A DNA stretch of 64,000 nt from Pseudomonas sp. H9 (GCF_004353925.1 NZ_SMOK01000039.1:62001-126000), one strand, 5' to 3'. Shown: positions 46,894-56,816, counted from the stretch's first letter. Program-made: numbers and translations. Notes: generated by a model from the sequence alone, not told the origin.

Positions 46894-49593
46894 ATGCCCC
46901 AGGTGGATCCCGAGCTGTTCGATCGCGGCCAGTTCCAGGCGGAACTGGCTCTCAAGGCTAGCCCCATCGCAGCCTTCAAGAAGGCCATCCGCCAGGCGAG
47001 CGACGTGCTCGACAAGCGCTTTCGTGAAGGCCGTGAGATCCGCCGACTGATCGAAGACCGCGCCTGGTTCGTCGACAACATCCTGCAACAGGCCTGGAAC
47101 AAGTTCGACTGGAGCGATGACGCTGACATCGCCCTGGTAGCGACCGGCGGCTATGGTCGAGGGGAGTTGCACCCCTACTCCGATATCGACCTGCTGATTC
47201 TGCTCGACAGTGCCGATCACGAAGTGTTTCGTGACTCGATCGAGCGCTTCCTGACCCTGCTCTGGGACATTGGCCTCGAAGTAGGCCAGAGCGTTCGCTC
47301 GATCGATGAATGCGCCGAACAGGCACGCGCTGACCTCACGGTTGTCACCAACCTGATGGAAAGCCGCACCATCGCCGGCCCCGAGCACCTGCGCCAGCGT
47401 ATGCTCGAAGTCACCAGCACCGCACATATGTGGCCAAGCAAGGATTTCTTCCTGGCCAAGCGTACCGAACAGAAAGCCCGGCATCACAAGTACAACGACA
47501 CCGAATACAACCTTGAGCCTAACGTCAAAGGCTCACCCGGTGGCCTGCGCGACATTCAGACAGTACTGTGGATTGCCCGCCGCCAGTACGGCACCCTGAA
47601 CCTGCACGCTCTTGCAGGCGAAGGATTCCTGCTGGAAAGCGAAAACGCCCTGCTGGCCTCTTCCCAGGAGTTCCTGTGGAAGGTGCGCTATGCCCTGCAC
47701 ATGCTCGCCGGCCGCGCCGAAGACCGTCTGCTGTTCGACCACCAGCGCAGCATTGCGGCGCTGCTCGGTTTCAGTGACGAGAACCCCAAGCGCGCCATTG
47801 AGCAGTTCATGCAGCAGTACTATCGGGTGGTAATGAGCATCGCCGAGCTTAGCGACCTGATCATCCAGCACTTCGAAGAAGTCATTCTCGACGACGACAG
47901 TGGCAGCACCCAGCCGCTCAATGCCCGTTTCCAACTGCATGACGGCTACATTGAAGCGGTACGACCGAACGTCTTCAAGCGCACACCGTTCGCCATGCTG
48001 GAAATCTTTGTGTTGATGGCCCAACACCCGGAAATCAAAGGCGTGCGTGCCGACACGATTCGCCTGCTACGCGAACACCGGCACCTGATCGACGACGATT
48101 TCCGTAACGATATCCGCAATACCAGCTTGTTCATCGAACTGTTCAAGTGCGAAATCGGCATTCATCGCAACCTGCGTCGCATGAACCGTTACGGCATTCT
48201 GGGCCGCTACCTGCCGGAGTTCGGCTTGATTGTCGGGCAGATGCAACACGATCTGTTTCATATCTATACGGTCGACGCCCACACCCTGAACCTGATCAAG
48301 CACCTGCGTAAGCTGCAGTACACGCCGGTATCAGAGAAATTCCCGTTGGCCAGCAAACTCATGGGCCGCCTGCCAAAACCCGAACTGATCTACCTGGCCG
48401 GCCTGTATCACGACATCGGTAAAGGCCGTCAGGGTGACCACTCGGAACTGGGCGCCGTGGATGCCCAGGCGTTCTGCCTGCGTCACCAGTTACCGGCGTG
48501 GGACAGCCGCCTGGTGGTCTGGCTGGTGCAAAACCATCTGGTCATGTCGACCACTGCTCAGCGCAAAGACCTGTCCGACCCGCACGTGATTCACGACTTT
48601 GCTCAGCAGATGGGCGATGAAACCCGTCTGGACTACCTGTATGTGCTGACCGTAGCCGACATCAACGCCACCAACCCCAGCCTGTGGAACTCCTGGCGCG
48701 CTAGCCTCTTGCGCCAGCTGTATACCGAAACCAAGCGCGCCTTGCGCCGCGGCCTGGAAAACCCGCTGGATCGCGAAGAGCAGATCCGCCAGACGCAAAA
48801 CGCAGCACTGGACATCCTGATCCGCGAAGGTACCGACCCGGACGATGTCGAGCAGCTCTGGGCACAGCTGGGCGATGACTATTTCTTGCGCCACACCGCG
48901 GCCGATGTAGCCTGGCACAGCGATGCGATCCTTCAGCAACCGGCCGATGGTGGCCCTTTGGTACTGATCAAGGAAACCACCCAGCGCGAATTTGAGGGCG
49001 GCACGCAGATTTTCATCTACGCACCGGACCAACACGACTTCTTCGCCGTGACCGTGGCCGCCATGGACCAGCTCAACCTGAACATCCATGACGCCAGAAT
49101 CATTACTTCCAGCAGTCAGTTCACCCTCGACACCTACATTGTGCTCGACAACGATGGGGGCTCGATCGGCGACAACCCACAACGGGTCAAGGAAATCCGC
49201 GACGGTCTGACCGACGCGCTGCGCAACCCCGACGACTATCCGACCATCATCAAACGTCGCGTACCGCGCCAACTCAAGCACTTTACTTTTGCGCCACAGG
49301 TCACCATCCACAATGACGCCCAGCGGCCGGTCACCATCCTCGAACTCAGCGCCCCCGACCGTCCGGGCCTGCTGGCGCGGATCGGCAAGATTTTCCTGGA
49401 GTTCGACCTGTCGCTGCAAAACGCCAAGATTGCCACCCTCGGCGAACGGGTCGAAGACGTGTTCTTCATCACCGATGCCGACAACCAACCGTTGTCTGAT
49501 CCACAACTGTGCAGCCGCCTGCAGGATGCCATCGTCGAGCAATTGCGCGTCGACCAGGCCGCTGCGGCAACCGTTTCCCGCCTGACCATTTAA
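46894..49593 (+). CDS. glnD: PII uridylyltransferase / uridylyl-removing enzyme
   Basis: 899 residues. The nucleotidyltransferase site is GGYGRGELHPYSDIDLLIL (about 85-105); the HD hydrolase domain has the His-Asp in YHDIGKGRQGDHSELG (about 505-520); two ACT domains close the protein (about 700-780 and 810-890, VTILELSAPDRPGLLARIGK) and sense glutamine. It adds and removes UMP on the PII protein to report nitrogen status. Confidence 0.98.
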   Translation: MPQVDPELFDRGQFQAELALKASPIAAFKKAIRQASDVLDKRFREGREIRRLIEDRAWFVDNILQQAWNKFDWSDDADIALVATGGYGRGELHPYSDIDLLILLDSADHEVFRDSIERFLTLLWDIGLEVGQSVRSIDECAEQARADLTVVTNLMESRTIAGPEHLRQRMLEVTSTAHMWPSKDFFLAKRTEQKARHHKYNDTEYNLEPNVKGSPGGLRDIQTVLWIARRQYGTLNLHALAGEGFLLESENALLASSQEFLWKVRYALHMLAGRAEDRLLFDHQRSIAALLGFSDENPKRAIEQFMQQYYRVVMSIAELSDLIIQHFEEVILDDDSGSTQPLNARFQLHDGYIEAVRPNVFKRTPFAMLEIFVLMAQHPEIKGVRADTIRLLREHRHLIDDDFRNDIRNTSLFIELFKCEIGIHRNLRRMNRYGILGRYLPEFGLIVGQMQHDLFHIYTVDAHTLNLIKHLRKLQYTPVSEKFPLASKLMGRLPKPELIYLAGLYHDIGKGRQGDHSELGAVDAQAFCLRHQLPAWDSRLVVWLVQNHLVMSTTAQRKDLSDPHVIHDFAQQMGDETRLDYLYVLTVADINATNPSLWNSWRASLLRQLYTETKRALRRGLENPLDREEQIRQTQNAALDILIREGTDPDDVEQLWAQLGDDYFLRHTAADVAWHSDAILQQPADGGPLVLIKETTQREFEGGTQIFIYAPDQHDFFAVTVAAMDQLNLNIHDARIITSSSQFTLDTYIVLDNDGGSIGDNPQRVKEIRDGLTDALRNPDDYPTIIKRRVPRQLKHFTFAPQVTIHNDAQRPVTILELSAPDRPGLLARIGKIFLEFDLSLQNAKIATLGERVEDVFFITDADNQPLSDPQLCSRLQDAIVEQLRVDQAAAATVSRLTI

Positions 49594-49615
49594 CGTTTGA
49601 CGAGACCCAGCGCCG

Positions 49616-50809
49616 ATGAACACCGATTTGCTTCAGCTTCAGCCCTACCCGTTCGAGAAACTTCGCGCCTTGCTCGGCAGCGTTCAGCCCGCCGCCGACA
49701 AACGCGCCATTGCCCTGTCGATCGGTGAGCCCAAGCATGAATCGCCGGCGTTCGTCGCCCAGGCTCTGGCCGACAATCTTCAGAGCATGGCCGTGTACCC
49801 AACCACTGTGGGGCTGCCAGCCCTGCGTCAAGCCATCACTCGCTGGTGTGAGCGCCGCTTTGGTGTACCCAGTGGCTGGTTGGATGCCGACAAACACGTA
49901 CTGCCGGTCAATGGCACCCGTGAAGCACTGTTCGCCTTCACCCAGGCTGTGGTCAACCGGGAAGCCGACGGTCTGGTAATCAGCCCTAACCCGTTCTATC
50001 AGATCTACGAAGGCGCAGCCCTGCTGGCGGGTGCGACCCCGCACTACCTGCCTTGCCTGGACAGCAACGGCTTCAACCCTGATTTCGACGCTGTTTCGGC
50101 TGACACCTGGAAGCGCTGCCAGATCTTGTTCCTGTGCTCCCCCGGCAACCCGACCGGCGCCCTGGTGCCGATGCAAACGCTGAAAAAGCTCATCGCCTTG
50201 GCCGACGAACACGACTTCGTGATTGCCGCCGACGAGTGCTACAGCGAACTCTACTTCGACGAGCAAAGCCCGCCGCCTGGCTTGCTGAGCGCCTGCGTTG
50301 AGCTGGGACGCAGCGACTTCAAGCGTTGCGTGGTGTTCCACAGCCTCTCCAAGCGCTCCAACCTGCCAGGCCTGCGCTCCGGCTTCGTGGCCGGTGATGC
50401 AGAGATCATCAAACCGTTCCTGCTGTATCGCACCTATCACGGGTGCGCCATGCCGGTACAAACCCAACTTGCGAGCATCGCGGCTTGGAACGACGAAGCC
50501 CACGTACTGGCCAACCGCGACCTGTACCGTGAGAAATTTGACGCTGTGCTGGATGTTCTGGCACCAGTACTTGATGTACAGCGCCCAGACGGTGGTTTCT
50601 ACCTGTGGGCCAAGGTACCGGGTGATGACGCTGAGTTCTGCCGTGGGCTGTTTGAAAACCAGCACGTGACCGTGGTACCAGGCTCCTACCTGTCGCGCGA
50701 GGTAAATGGCATTAACCCGGGTGCCGGGCGTGTACGCATGGCGCTGGTTGCGCCACTGGCCGAGTGTGTGGAAGCGGCCGAGCGGATTCGCGAGTTTTTG
50801 AAAGGCTAA
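49616..50809 (+). CDS. dapC: N-succinyldiaminopimelate aminotransferase
   Basis: 397 residues, fold type I aminotransferase. The PLP lysine is in HSLSKRSNLPGLRSGF, with the Asp/Tyr of AADECYSELYFDE. It transaminates N-succinyl-2-amino-6-ketopimelate, the step between DapD and DapE, both encoded nearby. It follows glnD by 22 bases and ends at a REP pair. Confidence 0.93.
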   Translation: MNTDLLQLQPYPFEKLRALLGSVQPAADKRAIALSIGEPKHESPAFVAQALADNLQSMAVYPTTVGLPALRQAITRWCERRFGVPSGWLDADKHVLPVNGTREALFAFTQAVVNREADGLVISPNPFYQIYEGAALLAGATPHYLPCLDSNGFNPDFDAVSADTWKRCQILFLCSPGNPTGALVPMQTLKKLIALADEHDFVIAADECYSELYFDEQSPPPGLLSACVELGRSDFKRCVVFHSLSKRSNLPGLRSGFVAGDAEIIKPFLLYRTYHGCAMPVQTQLASIAAWNDEAHVLANRDLYREKFDAVLDVLAPVLDVQRPDGGFYLWAKVPGDDAEFCRGLFENQHVTVVPGSYLSREVNGINPGAGRVRMALVAPLAECVEAAERIREFLKG

Positions 50810-50816
50810 GTTCGCG

Positions 50817-50873
50817 TCGCGGGGCAAGCCCGCTCCCACAGATTCGGCCGGTGGGAGCGGGCTTGCCCCGCGA
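50817..50873. repeat. REP pair between dapC and the antiporter gene
   Basis: TCGCGGGGCAAGCCCGCTCC begins at 50817 (to 50841) and the inverse copy is at 50851-50873. It lies between two convergent genes, where the hairpin could serve as a two-way terminator. Confidence 0.92.
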
Positions 50874-50881
50874 CAATACCC

Positions 50882-52528
50882 CTACTTTACTGCCCCCAGA
50901 TTGGCCTCGCTCAGGTCGAGCTCTTCCAACACCTGGCGCACCACATCATCCCCAACCTGGTGATGGCGGTGCAGCTTGTACAGTTCCAGGCGCTGGGCGC
51001 GCAGTGCTCGCAAGCGCAGACGTCGCTCCAGTAAATCCATCTGTTCGGCCAAGGCTTGAGCTTCTGCCGTGTCGTTGAAACTCTCCAGTTGATGACGATA
51101 CTCAGCCATCAAACGTGCTTTCAACTCTGCCGCTAAAGCCGCCTGAGCGGCATCCTGAGTGGCACCTGGCTCAATCAGCTCTTCGGCTTCCAACGCATGA
51201 ATCGCCGCTTCCGCAGTCTGACGCCAGACGTCCTTGGCTTCCTGGCGCAAGGCGTCGTCCGGGCTTTTGCTTACGCCTCGCAACAACAGAGGCAACGCAA
51301 TGCAGGCCGTTACCAGTGATAACAGAATCACCCCGGCGGCAATGAAAATCAGCAGGTCTCGCTCGGGAAAGGCTTTACCCGCGCTGATCAGCAAAGGTAC
51401 CGACATGACGCCAGCCAAGGTCACCGCCCCACGCACCCCACCGATGGTCAATAACCAGCACGAACGGGCATTGGGTGTCACCACCAGATCTGCCTTGCCG
51501 CGCCAACGACGAATCACCCCGATCAATCGCCAGATGCTCTGTACCCAGACAAACCGCAACACCACCAGCACGGCAAATATCGCCACCACATCCAAGCAGC
51601 GCCACAGCAAGGTTGGCATCAACGTCGCTTCATGACTGGTAACCGCCTTGATGATGTCAGGCAACTGCAGACCCAACAGCAGGAAGATCAAGCCATTGAA
51701 GCTGAACTCCAGTAGCGACCAGACACTGCGATTGAGCAAACGGGTACTGGTCTGCCGGGGCAACAGGTCAAGCCAGCTTTGCATCATCCCGGCGGCAACT
51801 GCCGAGAGAATCCCCGAAGCCCCCAGGCGCTCAGCCAGCACGTAAGCGGCGAACGGCAGCAGCAACATGAACACCACGTGAGTGGCTGGGTCGTCCCAGC
51901 CACGCGCGATCATCCAGGCCCGCAGGCGCCCTACCAGCCAGCTCAGGGCGACCCCGGTAGCCAGGCCACCAAGGGCTACCAACACGAAAGTGGCGCTGGC
52001 TTCCGCCAACGAGAACGCGCCGGTGATGGCTGCAACCAGTGCAAACTTGAAGGTCACAAGGCCCGTGGCATCGTTCATCAATGCTTCACCTTGAAGCATA
52101 TGCATCAAAGGGGTCGGCAGACGGTCCTGAGTAATGGCCGATACCGCCACGGCGTCGGTGGGCGACAGTACCGCAGCCAAGGCAAACGCCACAGGCAACG
52201 GGATGCTCGGCAAAATCCAATGAATGAAGTAACCGGCCCCGACCACGGTAAACAACACCAGGCCCACCGCCAGGGTCAGAATCGGGCCACGCAAGCGCCA
52301 AAGGTCGCGCTTGGGCATGCGCCAGCCATCGGCGAACAACAGCGGTGGCAAGAACAGAAACAGAAACAATTCCGGGTCCAGGGCCACATGCAGCCCCAGG
52401 GTCGGCCAGGCCAGCAACGCCCCGGCGCCAATCTGCACCAGCGGCAAGGGCAACGGGATTACCCGGCCAACCAGTTTGGAGACACTCACCAGCATCAGCA
52501 GGATGAGAACGGTGTAGGCTGATTGCAT
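50882..52528 (-). CDS. Na+/H+ antiporter, CPA1 family (NhaP/NHE-like)
   Basis: 548 residues. About 12 membrane helices in the first 410 residues. The ion-binding pair is in GEALMNDATGLVTF (Asn-Asp), and LSPTDAVAVSAI forms the other unwound helix of this fold. Residues about 420-548 are a hydrophilic, helical cytoplasmic tail (ELKARLMAEYRHQLESFND). It exchanges Na+ or K+ for protons; the cation is not decided by sequence. Confidence 0.88.
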   Translation of the reverse strand: MQSAYTVLILLMLVSVSKLVGRVIPLPLPLVQIGAGALLAWPTLGLHVALDPELFLFLFLPPLLFADGWRMPKRDLWRLRGPILTLAVGLVLFTVVGAGYFIHWILPSIPLPVAFALAAVLSPTDAVAVSAITQDRLPTPLMHMLQGEALMNDATGLVTFKFALVAAITGAFSLAEASATFVLVALGGLATGVALSWLVGRLRAWMIARGWDDPATHVVFMLLLPFAAYVLAERLGASGILSAVAAGMMQSWLDLLPRQTSTRLLNRSVWSLLEFSFNGLIFLLLGLQLPDIIKAVTSHEATLMPTLLWRCLDVVAIFAVLVVLRFVWVQSIWRLIGVIRRWRGKADLVVTPNARSCWLLTIGGVRGAVTLAGVMSVPLLISAGKAFPERDLLIFIAAGVILLSLVTACIALPLLLRGVSKSPDDALRQEAKDVWRQTAEAAIHALEAEELIEPGATQDAAQAALAAELKARLMAEYRHQLESFNDTAEAQALAEQMDLLERRLRLRALRAQRLELYKLHRHHQVGDDVVRQVLEELDLSEANLGAVK

Positions 52529-52759
52529 ACGGCGTGTACCCTTCGATTCAGACAGTCAACAGCACTCCTGTTGCCCGTTGCCGGGCATTGCCATTGAATC
52601 GACATAGTAGACGGTCAGGATGCTGCCGCGCCGCTGCACAAAAGTCGCAGGCCGCTTCGAAACCTGTAACACAATGCTACAAAGTGCATCGGCGAGACCA
52701 ACCCAAAGCGGTCGACCGTGGCATAATCCTTCACCATTTTTTCCCAGGAGGGGCAAGAC

Positions 52760-53122
52760 ATGACCAAACGCGACACGCCATTGCACCTTTATGGAATCAA
52801 AGCCTGCGATACCATGAAGAAGGCCCGTACCTGGCTGGAAGACAAAAGCCTGGCCTACGACTTTCACGACTACAAAACCCAGGGTATCGACCGTGCGAGC
52901 CTGACCCGCTGGTGCGACGAGCACGGCTGGGAAACGGTGCTCAATCGCGCCGGCACGACCTTCCGCAAACTCGAAGACGCCCAGAAGGCCGACCTCGATC
53001 AGGCCAAGGCCATCGAATTGATGCTGGCCCAACCTTCGATGATCAAGCGCCCCGTGCTGGATCTCGGCGAGCGGACGCTGGTCGGCTTCAAACCGGACCT
53101 GTACGCCGCCGCCCTGAAATAA
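52760..53122 (+). CDS. ArsC/Spx-family protein, YffB type
   Basis: 120 residues with a thioredoxin-like fold: LYGIKACDTMKKARTWLED near the start carries the single conserved Cys, then RWCDEHGWETVLNRAGTTFRKL and KRPVLDLGERTLVGF. It belongs to the ArsC-like group called YffB, found beside dapE or dapD in many proteobacteria; glutathione-dependent thiol chemistry is suggested for the group but not shown here. AGGAGGGG precedes the ATG. It starts the dapD cluster. Confidence 0.85.
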   Translation: MTKRDTPLHLYGIKACDTMKKARTWLEDKSLAYDFHDYKTQGIDRASLTRWCDEHGWETVLNRAGTTFRKLEDAQKADLDQAKAIELMLAQPSMIKRPVLDLGERTLVGFKPDLYAAALK

Positions 53123-53164
53123 CGCGGCGCCCCGCTTTCACTCAATTTCGCAAGAGGTAACTGC

Positions 53165-54199
53165 ATGTCCACTACCCTGTTCAGCCTGGCTTTCGGTGTC
53201 GGCACCCAGAACCGTCAAGGCGCCTGGCTGGAAGTTTTCTACGCACAACCCCTGATCAACCCGAGCGCCGAGCTGGTTGCAGCCGTCGCCCCCGTGCTGG
53301 GTTACGAAGGTGGCAACCAGGCCATTGCCTTCAGCAACGCGCAAGCTGCACAGCTGGCCGATGCCCTCAAGGGCGTTGACGCGGCCCAAGCGGCCCTGCT
53401 GACCCGTCTGGCAGAAAGCAACAAGCCACTGGTCGCGACCCTGCTGGCCGAAGATGCAGCCCTGAGCTCCACCCCGGAAGCCTACTTGAAGCTGCACCTA
53501 CTCTCGCACCGTCTGGTCAAGCCTCATGGCCTGAGCCTGGCCGGCATCTTCCCGCTGCTGCCAAACGTAGCCTGGACCAGCCAGGGTGCAGTCGACCTGG
53601 CCGAGCTGGCCGAACAACAACTGGAAGCCCGCCTCAAAGGCGAACTGCTGGAAGTGTTCTCGGTCGACAAGTTCCCGAAAATGACCGACTACGTTGTGCC
53701 TGCCGGCGTGCGTATCGCCGACAGCGCCCGTGTGCGCCTGGGCGCCTACATCGGCGAAGGCACCACCATCATGCACGAAGGCTTCGTCAACTTTAACGCT
53801 GGCACCGAAGGCCCTGGCATGATCGAAGGCCGCGTTTCGGCCGGTGTATTCGTTGGCAAGGGCTCGGACCTGGGCGGCGGTTGCTCGACCATGGGCACCC
53901 TGTCCGGTGGCGGCAACATCGTGATCAAGGTCGGCGAAGGCTGCCTGATCGGCGCCAATGCCGGTATCGGTATTCCGTTGGGCGATCGCAACACCGTTGA
54001 AGCCGGTCTGTACATCACCGCCGGTACCAAGGTGAACCTGCTGGACGAGAACAACCAACTGGTCAAAGTGGTCAAGGCCCGCGACCTGGCTGGTCAGACC
54101 GACCTGCTGTTCCGCCGCAACTCGCTGAACGGCGCCGTGGAGTGCAAAACCCACAAGTCGGCCATCGAGCTGAACGAAGCGCTGCACGCTCACAACTAA
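53165..54199 (+). CDS. dapD: 2,3,4,5-tetrahydropyridine-2,6-dicarboxylate N-succinyltransferase
   Basis: 344 residues, the long Pseudomonas form. The C-terminal left-handed beta-helix (about 180-300) has hexapeptide repeats (VRLGAYIGEGTTIMHEGFVN, GGGCSTMGTLSGGGNIVI). It succinylates tetrahydrodipicolinate in lysine and peptidoglycan precursor synthesis. AAGAGGTAA precedes the ATG. Confidence 0.96.
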   Translation: MSTTLFSLAFGVGTQNRQGAWLEVFYAQPLINPSAELVAAVAPVLGYEGGNQAIAFSNAQAAQLADALKGVDAAQAALLTRLAESNKPLVATLLAEDAALSSTPEAYLKLHLLSHRLVKPHGLSLAGIFPLLPNVAWTSQGAVDLAELAEQQLEARLKGELLEVFSVDKFPKMTDYVVPAGVRIADSARVRLGAYIGEGTTIMHEGFVNFNAGTEGPGMIEGRVSAGVFVGKGSDLGGGCSTMGTLSGGGNIVIKVGEGCLIGANAGIGIPLGDRNTVEAGLYITAGTKVNLLDENNQLVKVVKARDLAGQTDLLFRRNSLNGAVECKTHKSAIELNEALHAHN

Positions 54200-54206
54200 G
54201 GTCTGC

Positions 54207-54332
54207 ACGAAATATCGCCGAGCGGCGGTCAGGCAAGGCGAAAACAGGCGAGGAAGCCGAGTTTACGGGTTGTAACTGAGGATTCCGAGCCTGTTTTCAA
54301 CGCAGCATGAGCGTCGCGCAGGCATATTTCGT
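54207..54332. repeat. MITE-like imperfect inverted-repeat element
   Basis: A 126-bp block bounded by ACGAAATAT (54207-54215) and ATATTTCGT (54324-54332). Inside, AAAACAGGC (54241-54249) is the exact inverse of GCCTGTTTT (54289-54297), and further partial pairing fills the centre. It occupies most of the dapD-csdA gap. The form is that of a small non-coding, transposable-like repeat; copies elsewhere were not checked. Confidence 0.65.
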
Positions 54333-54397
54333 ACTGAGCCTAAGTGGTACCATCGGGTCTGGCCTACCGCCAGGCCCGATACTCAGGTCCAATCATC

Positions 54398-55603
54398 ATG
54401 TTCCAGCCCTCCCCGTGGCGCGCCGATTTTCCGGCCATCGCCGCCCTGCAACGGCAGCACCAGACCTACCTGGACAACGCTGCTACCACGCAAAAACCTC
54501 AGTTACTGCTCGATGCCCTGAGCCACTATTACGGCCACGGTGCTGCCAATGTGCATCGTGCCCAACACCTTCCGGGTGCCCTGGCTACCCAGGCCTTTGA
54601 ACGCAGCCGGGAGAAAGTCGCTGGCTGGCTCAATGCCAACGACACCCAACAGATCGTTTTCACTCACGGCGCCACCTCAGCGTTGAACCTGCTGGCCTAC
54701 GGGCTGGAATGGCAGTTCGAAGCAGGTGATGAAATCGCCGTCAGTGCGCTGGAGCACCACGCCAACCTGCTGCCCTGGCAGCAACTGGCGCAGCGTCGTC
54801 AATTAAAACTGGTGATTCTGCCACTGGACAACCGTGGCTTGATCGATGTGGAAACGGCCCTGCAATTGATTGGCCCACGCACCCGTCTGTTGGCGGTAAG
54901 CCAGCTGTCGAATGTACTGGGCGCCTGGCAACCTCTGGAGCCCTTGCTGGTTCACGCCCAGGCCCAAGGCGCTCTGACGGTGATCGATGGCGCCCAAGGT
55001 GTGGTCCATGGCCGTCATGATGTGCAGCAACTGGGCTGCGACTTCTACGTCTTCTCCAGTCACAAGCTCTATGGCCCGGACGGTGTCGGTGTGCTGTATG
55101 GCCGCAGCGAAGCGCTGGCACGTCTGCGTCACTGGCAGTTCGGTGGCGAAATGGTGCAGATCGCTGACTATCACAGCGCAAGCTTCCGCCCGGCACCACT
55201 GGGCTTCGAAGCCGGCACCCCGCCGATTGCCAGCGTGATCGGCCTCGGCGCCAGCCTCGACTACCTGGCAGGGCTCGATGCCAACGCCGTCGCCGAGCAC
55301 GAAGCCGGCCTGCACCGCTACCTGCTGTGCGGCCTCAATGACCGCGAAGGTATTCGCCTGCTCGGCCAGCCGCAGCTGGCCCTGGCCAGCTTCGTGGTTG
55401 AAGGCGTGCACAATGCCGACCTTGCGCACATGCTCACAGAGCAAGGCATCGCGGTGCGCGCCGGGCACCACTGCGCCATGCCACTGCTGAAAAGCCTGGG
55501 GCTTGAGGGTGCGATACGGGTTTCCCTTGCACTGTACAACGACGCCGACGACCTGCAGCGATTCTTCGAGGCACTGGATCAAGCCCTGGAGCTGCTGCGA
55601 TGA
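54398..55603 (+). CDS. csdA: Cysteine desulfurase CsdA (SufS-type)
   Basis: 401 residues from the ATG at 54398 (MFQPSPWRADFPAIAAL); a frame-open extension upstream runs into the repeat. The PLP lysine is in VFSSHKLYGPDGVG and the catalytic Cys in RAGHHCAMPLLK. It takes sulfur from cysteine and passes it to CsdE, whose gene overlaps by four bases. Confidence 0.94.
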   Translation: MFQPSPWRADFPAIAALQRQHQTYLDNAATTQKPQLLLDALSHYYGHGAANVHRAQHLPGALATQAFERSREKVAGWLNANDTQQIVFTHGATSALNLLAYGLEWQFEAGDEIAVSALEHHANLLPWQQLAQRRQLKLVILPLDNRGLIDVETALQLIGPRTRLLAVSQLSNVLGAWQPLEPLLVHAQAQGALTVIDGAQGVVHGRHDVQQLGCDFYVFSSHKLYGPDGVGVLYGRSEALARLRHWQFGGEMVQIADYHSASFRPAPLGFEAGTPPIASVIGLGASLDYLAGLDANAVAEHEAGLHRYLLCGLNDREGIRLLGQPQLALASFVVEGVHNADLAHMLTEQGIAVRAGHHCAMPLLKSLGLEGAIRVSLALYNDADDLQRFFEALDQALELLR

Positions 55604-56010
55604 ACTTACCGGCGAACGCGCAAAATGCGCTGAACAGCTTCGAACAGGCGTCAGGCTGGGAGCAACGGGCGCGCCTGCTGATGCAATGGGGTGAGCGCCT
55701 GGCCCCGTTGAGCGAGGAAGAACAGTCCGACGCCAACCGCGTGCACGGCTGTGAAAGCCAGGTGTGGCTGGTAGCCGAACAACGGGACGGTCAATGGCAC
55801 TTCAAAGGCGCCAGTGATGCACGGATCATCCGGGGTTTGCTGGCGCTGCTGTTCGTTCGTGTCGAAGGTTTGTCCAGTGCTGACTTGCAGCAACTGGACC
55901 TGCCCGCCTGGTTCAACCAGCTGGGCCTGGGCCGTCAACTGTCCCCTTCACGCAGCAACGGCCTGAACGCCGTACTACAGCGTATGGCTCAGCTAGCCGC
56001 AGGCAGCTGA
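55600..56010 (+). CDS. csdE: Sulfur acceptor CsdE (SufE family)
   Basis: 136 residues. The acceptor Cys is in ANRVHGCESQVWLVAEQ, the SufE-family motif. It receives the CsdA persulfide. The ATG overlaps the csdA stop (ATGA), and its end overlaps the convergent tcdA by 22 bases. Confidence 0.93.
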   Translation: MNLPANAQNALNSFEQASGWEQRARLLMQWGERLAPLSEEEQSDANRVHGCESQVWLVAEQRDGQWHFKGASDARIIRGLLALLFVRVEGLSSADLQQLDLPAWFNQLGLGRQLSPSRSNGLNAVLQRMAQLAAGS

Positions 56011-56816
56011 GCCTTGGCTTTGCGCTCGGAAGGCCGACGGGCACCTGCCACCAGCTTCTCTATCGCCTTGCTGGCGGCGACCATGCCGAAGGTTGCCGTC
56101 ACCATCATTACTGCACCAAAGCCGCCGGAACAGTCGAGCTTGACGCCTTCACCGACGAAGCTCTTTTGCAGGCAAACACTGCCGTCTCCCTTCGGGTAAC
56201 GCAGCTGCTCGGTCGAGAACACACAAGGCACGCTGTAGTTGCGAGTAACCGTGCGGGAAAAACCGTAGTCGCGCCGCAGGGTTGAACGCACCCGCGAAGC
56301 CAACGGGTCATTGAAGGTTTTGTTCAAGTCGGCAACACGGATCTGAGTCGGATCGATCTGCCCGCCAGCACCACCGGTACTGATGATGGTGACCTTGTGC
56401 CGCTTGCACCAACCAATCAACGCCGCTTTGGCCATGACGCTATCGATACAGTCAATCACGCAGTCGATGTCTTCACCGATGTACTCGGGCAAAGTCTCCT
56501 TGGTGACGAAATCCACAACCGCATGCACCTTGCACGACGGATTGATCGCACGCAGGCGTTCAGCCATCACTTCAGCCTTGGCGCGACCGATGTTGCCCTC
56601 GTGGGCGTGCAACTGACGGTTGGTGTTGCTGACGCAGACATCATCGAGGTCGAACAGAGAGATCTCGCCCACGCCGCTTCGCGCCATCGCTTCAGCCGCC
56701 CAGGAACCGACACCACCGATGCCGACGATTGCCACATGGGCGTCGCGCAGGCGCTGCAGGCCGTTGTCACCGTATAACCGGGCAACACCGGCAAAGCGTG
56801 GATCATCTGTACTCAT
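55989..56816 (-). CDS. tcdA: tRNA threonylcarbamoyladenosine dehydratase TcdA
   Basis: 275 residues from the ATG at 56816, which has GGGG at the right distance; an ATG two codons upstream is too close to it. The E1-like fold shows the ATP-binding IVGIGGVGSWAAEAMARSGV and the Asp/Arg of LFDLDDVCVSNTNRQ. It cyclises t6A to ct6A in tRNA and in E. coli works with CsdA and CsdE, which here lie directly opposite. A C-terminal hydrophobic segment (FGAVMMVTATFGMVAASKAI) may attach it to the membrane. Confidence 0.94.
   Translation of the reverse strand: MSTDDPRFAGVARLYGDNGLQRLRDAHVAIVGIGGVGSWAAEAMARSGVGEISLFDLDDVCVSNTNRQLHAHEGNIGRAKAEVMAERLRAINPSCKVHAVVDFVTKETLPEYIGEDIDCVIDCIDSVMAKAALIGWCKRHKVTIISTGGAGGQIDPTQIRVADLNKTFNDPLASRVRSTLRRDYGFSRTVTRNYSVPCVFSTEQLRYPKGDGSVCLQKSFVGEGVKLDCSGGFGAVMMVTATFGMVAASKAIEKLVAGARRPSERKAKAQLPAAS

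Noticed and set aside
45997..47487. A 496-codon minus-strand frame opposite map and glnD
   Set aside because: Both plus-strand genes are intact and well spaced with ribosome binding sites; the minus frame has none.
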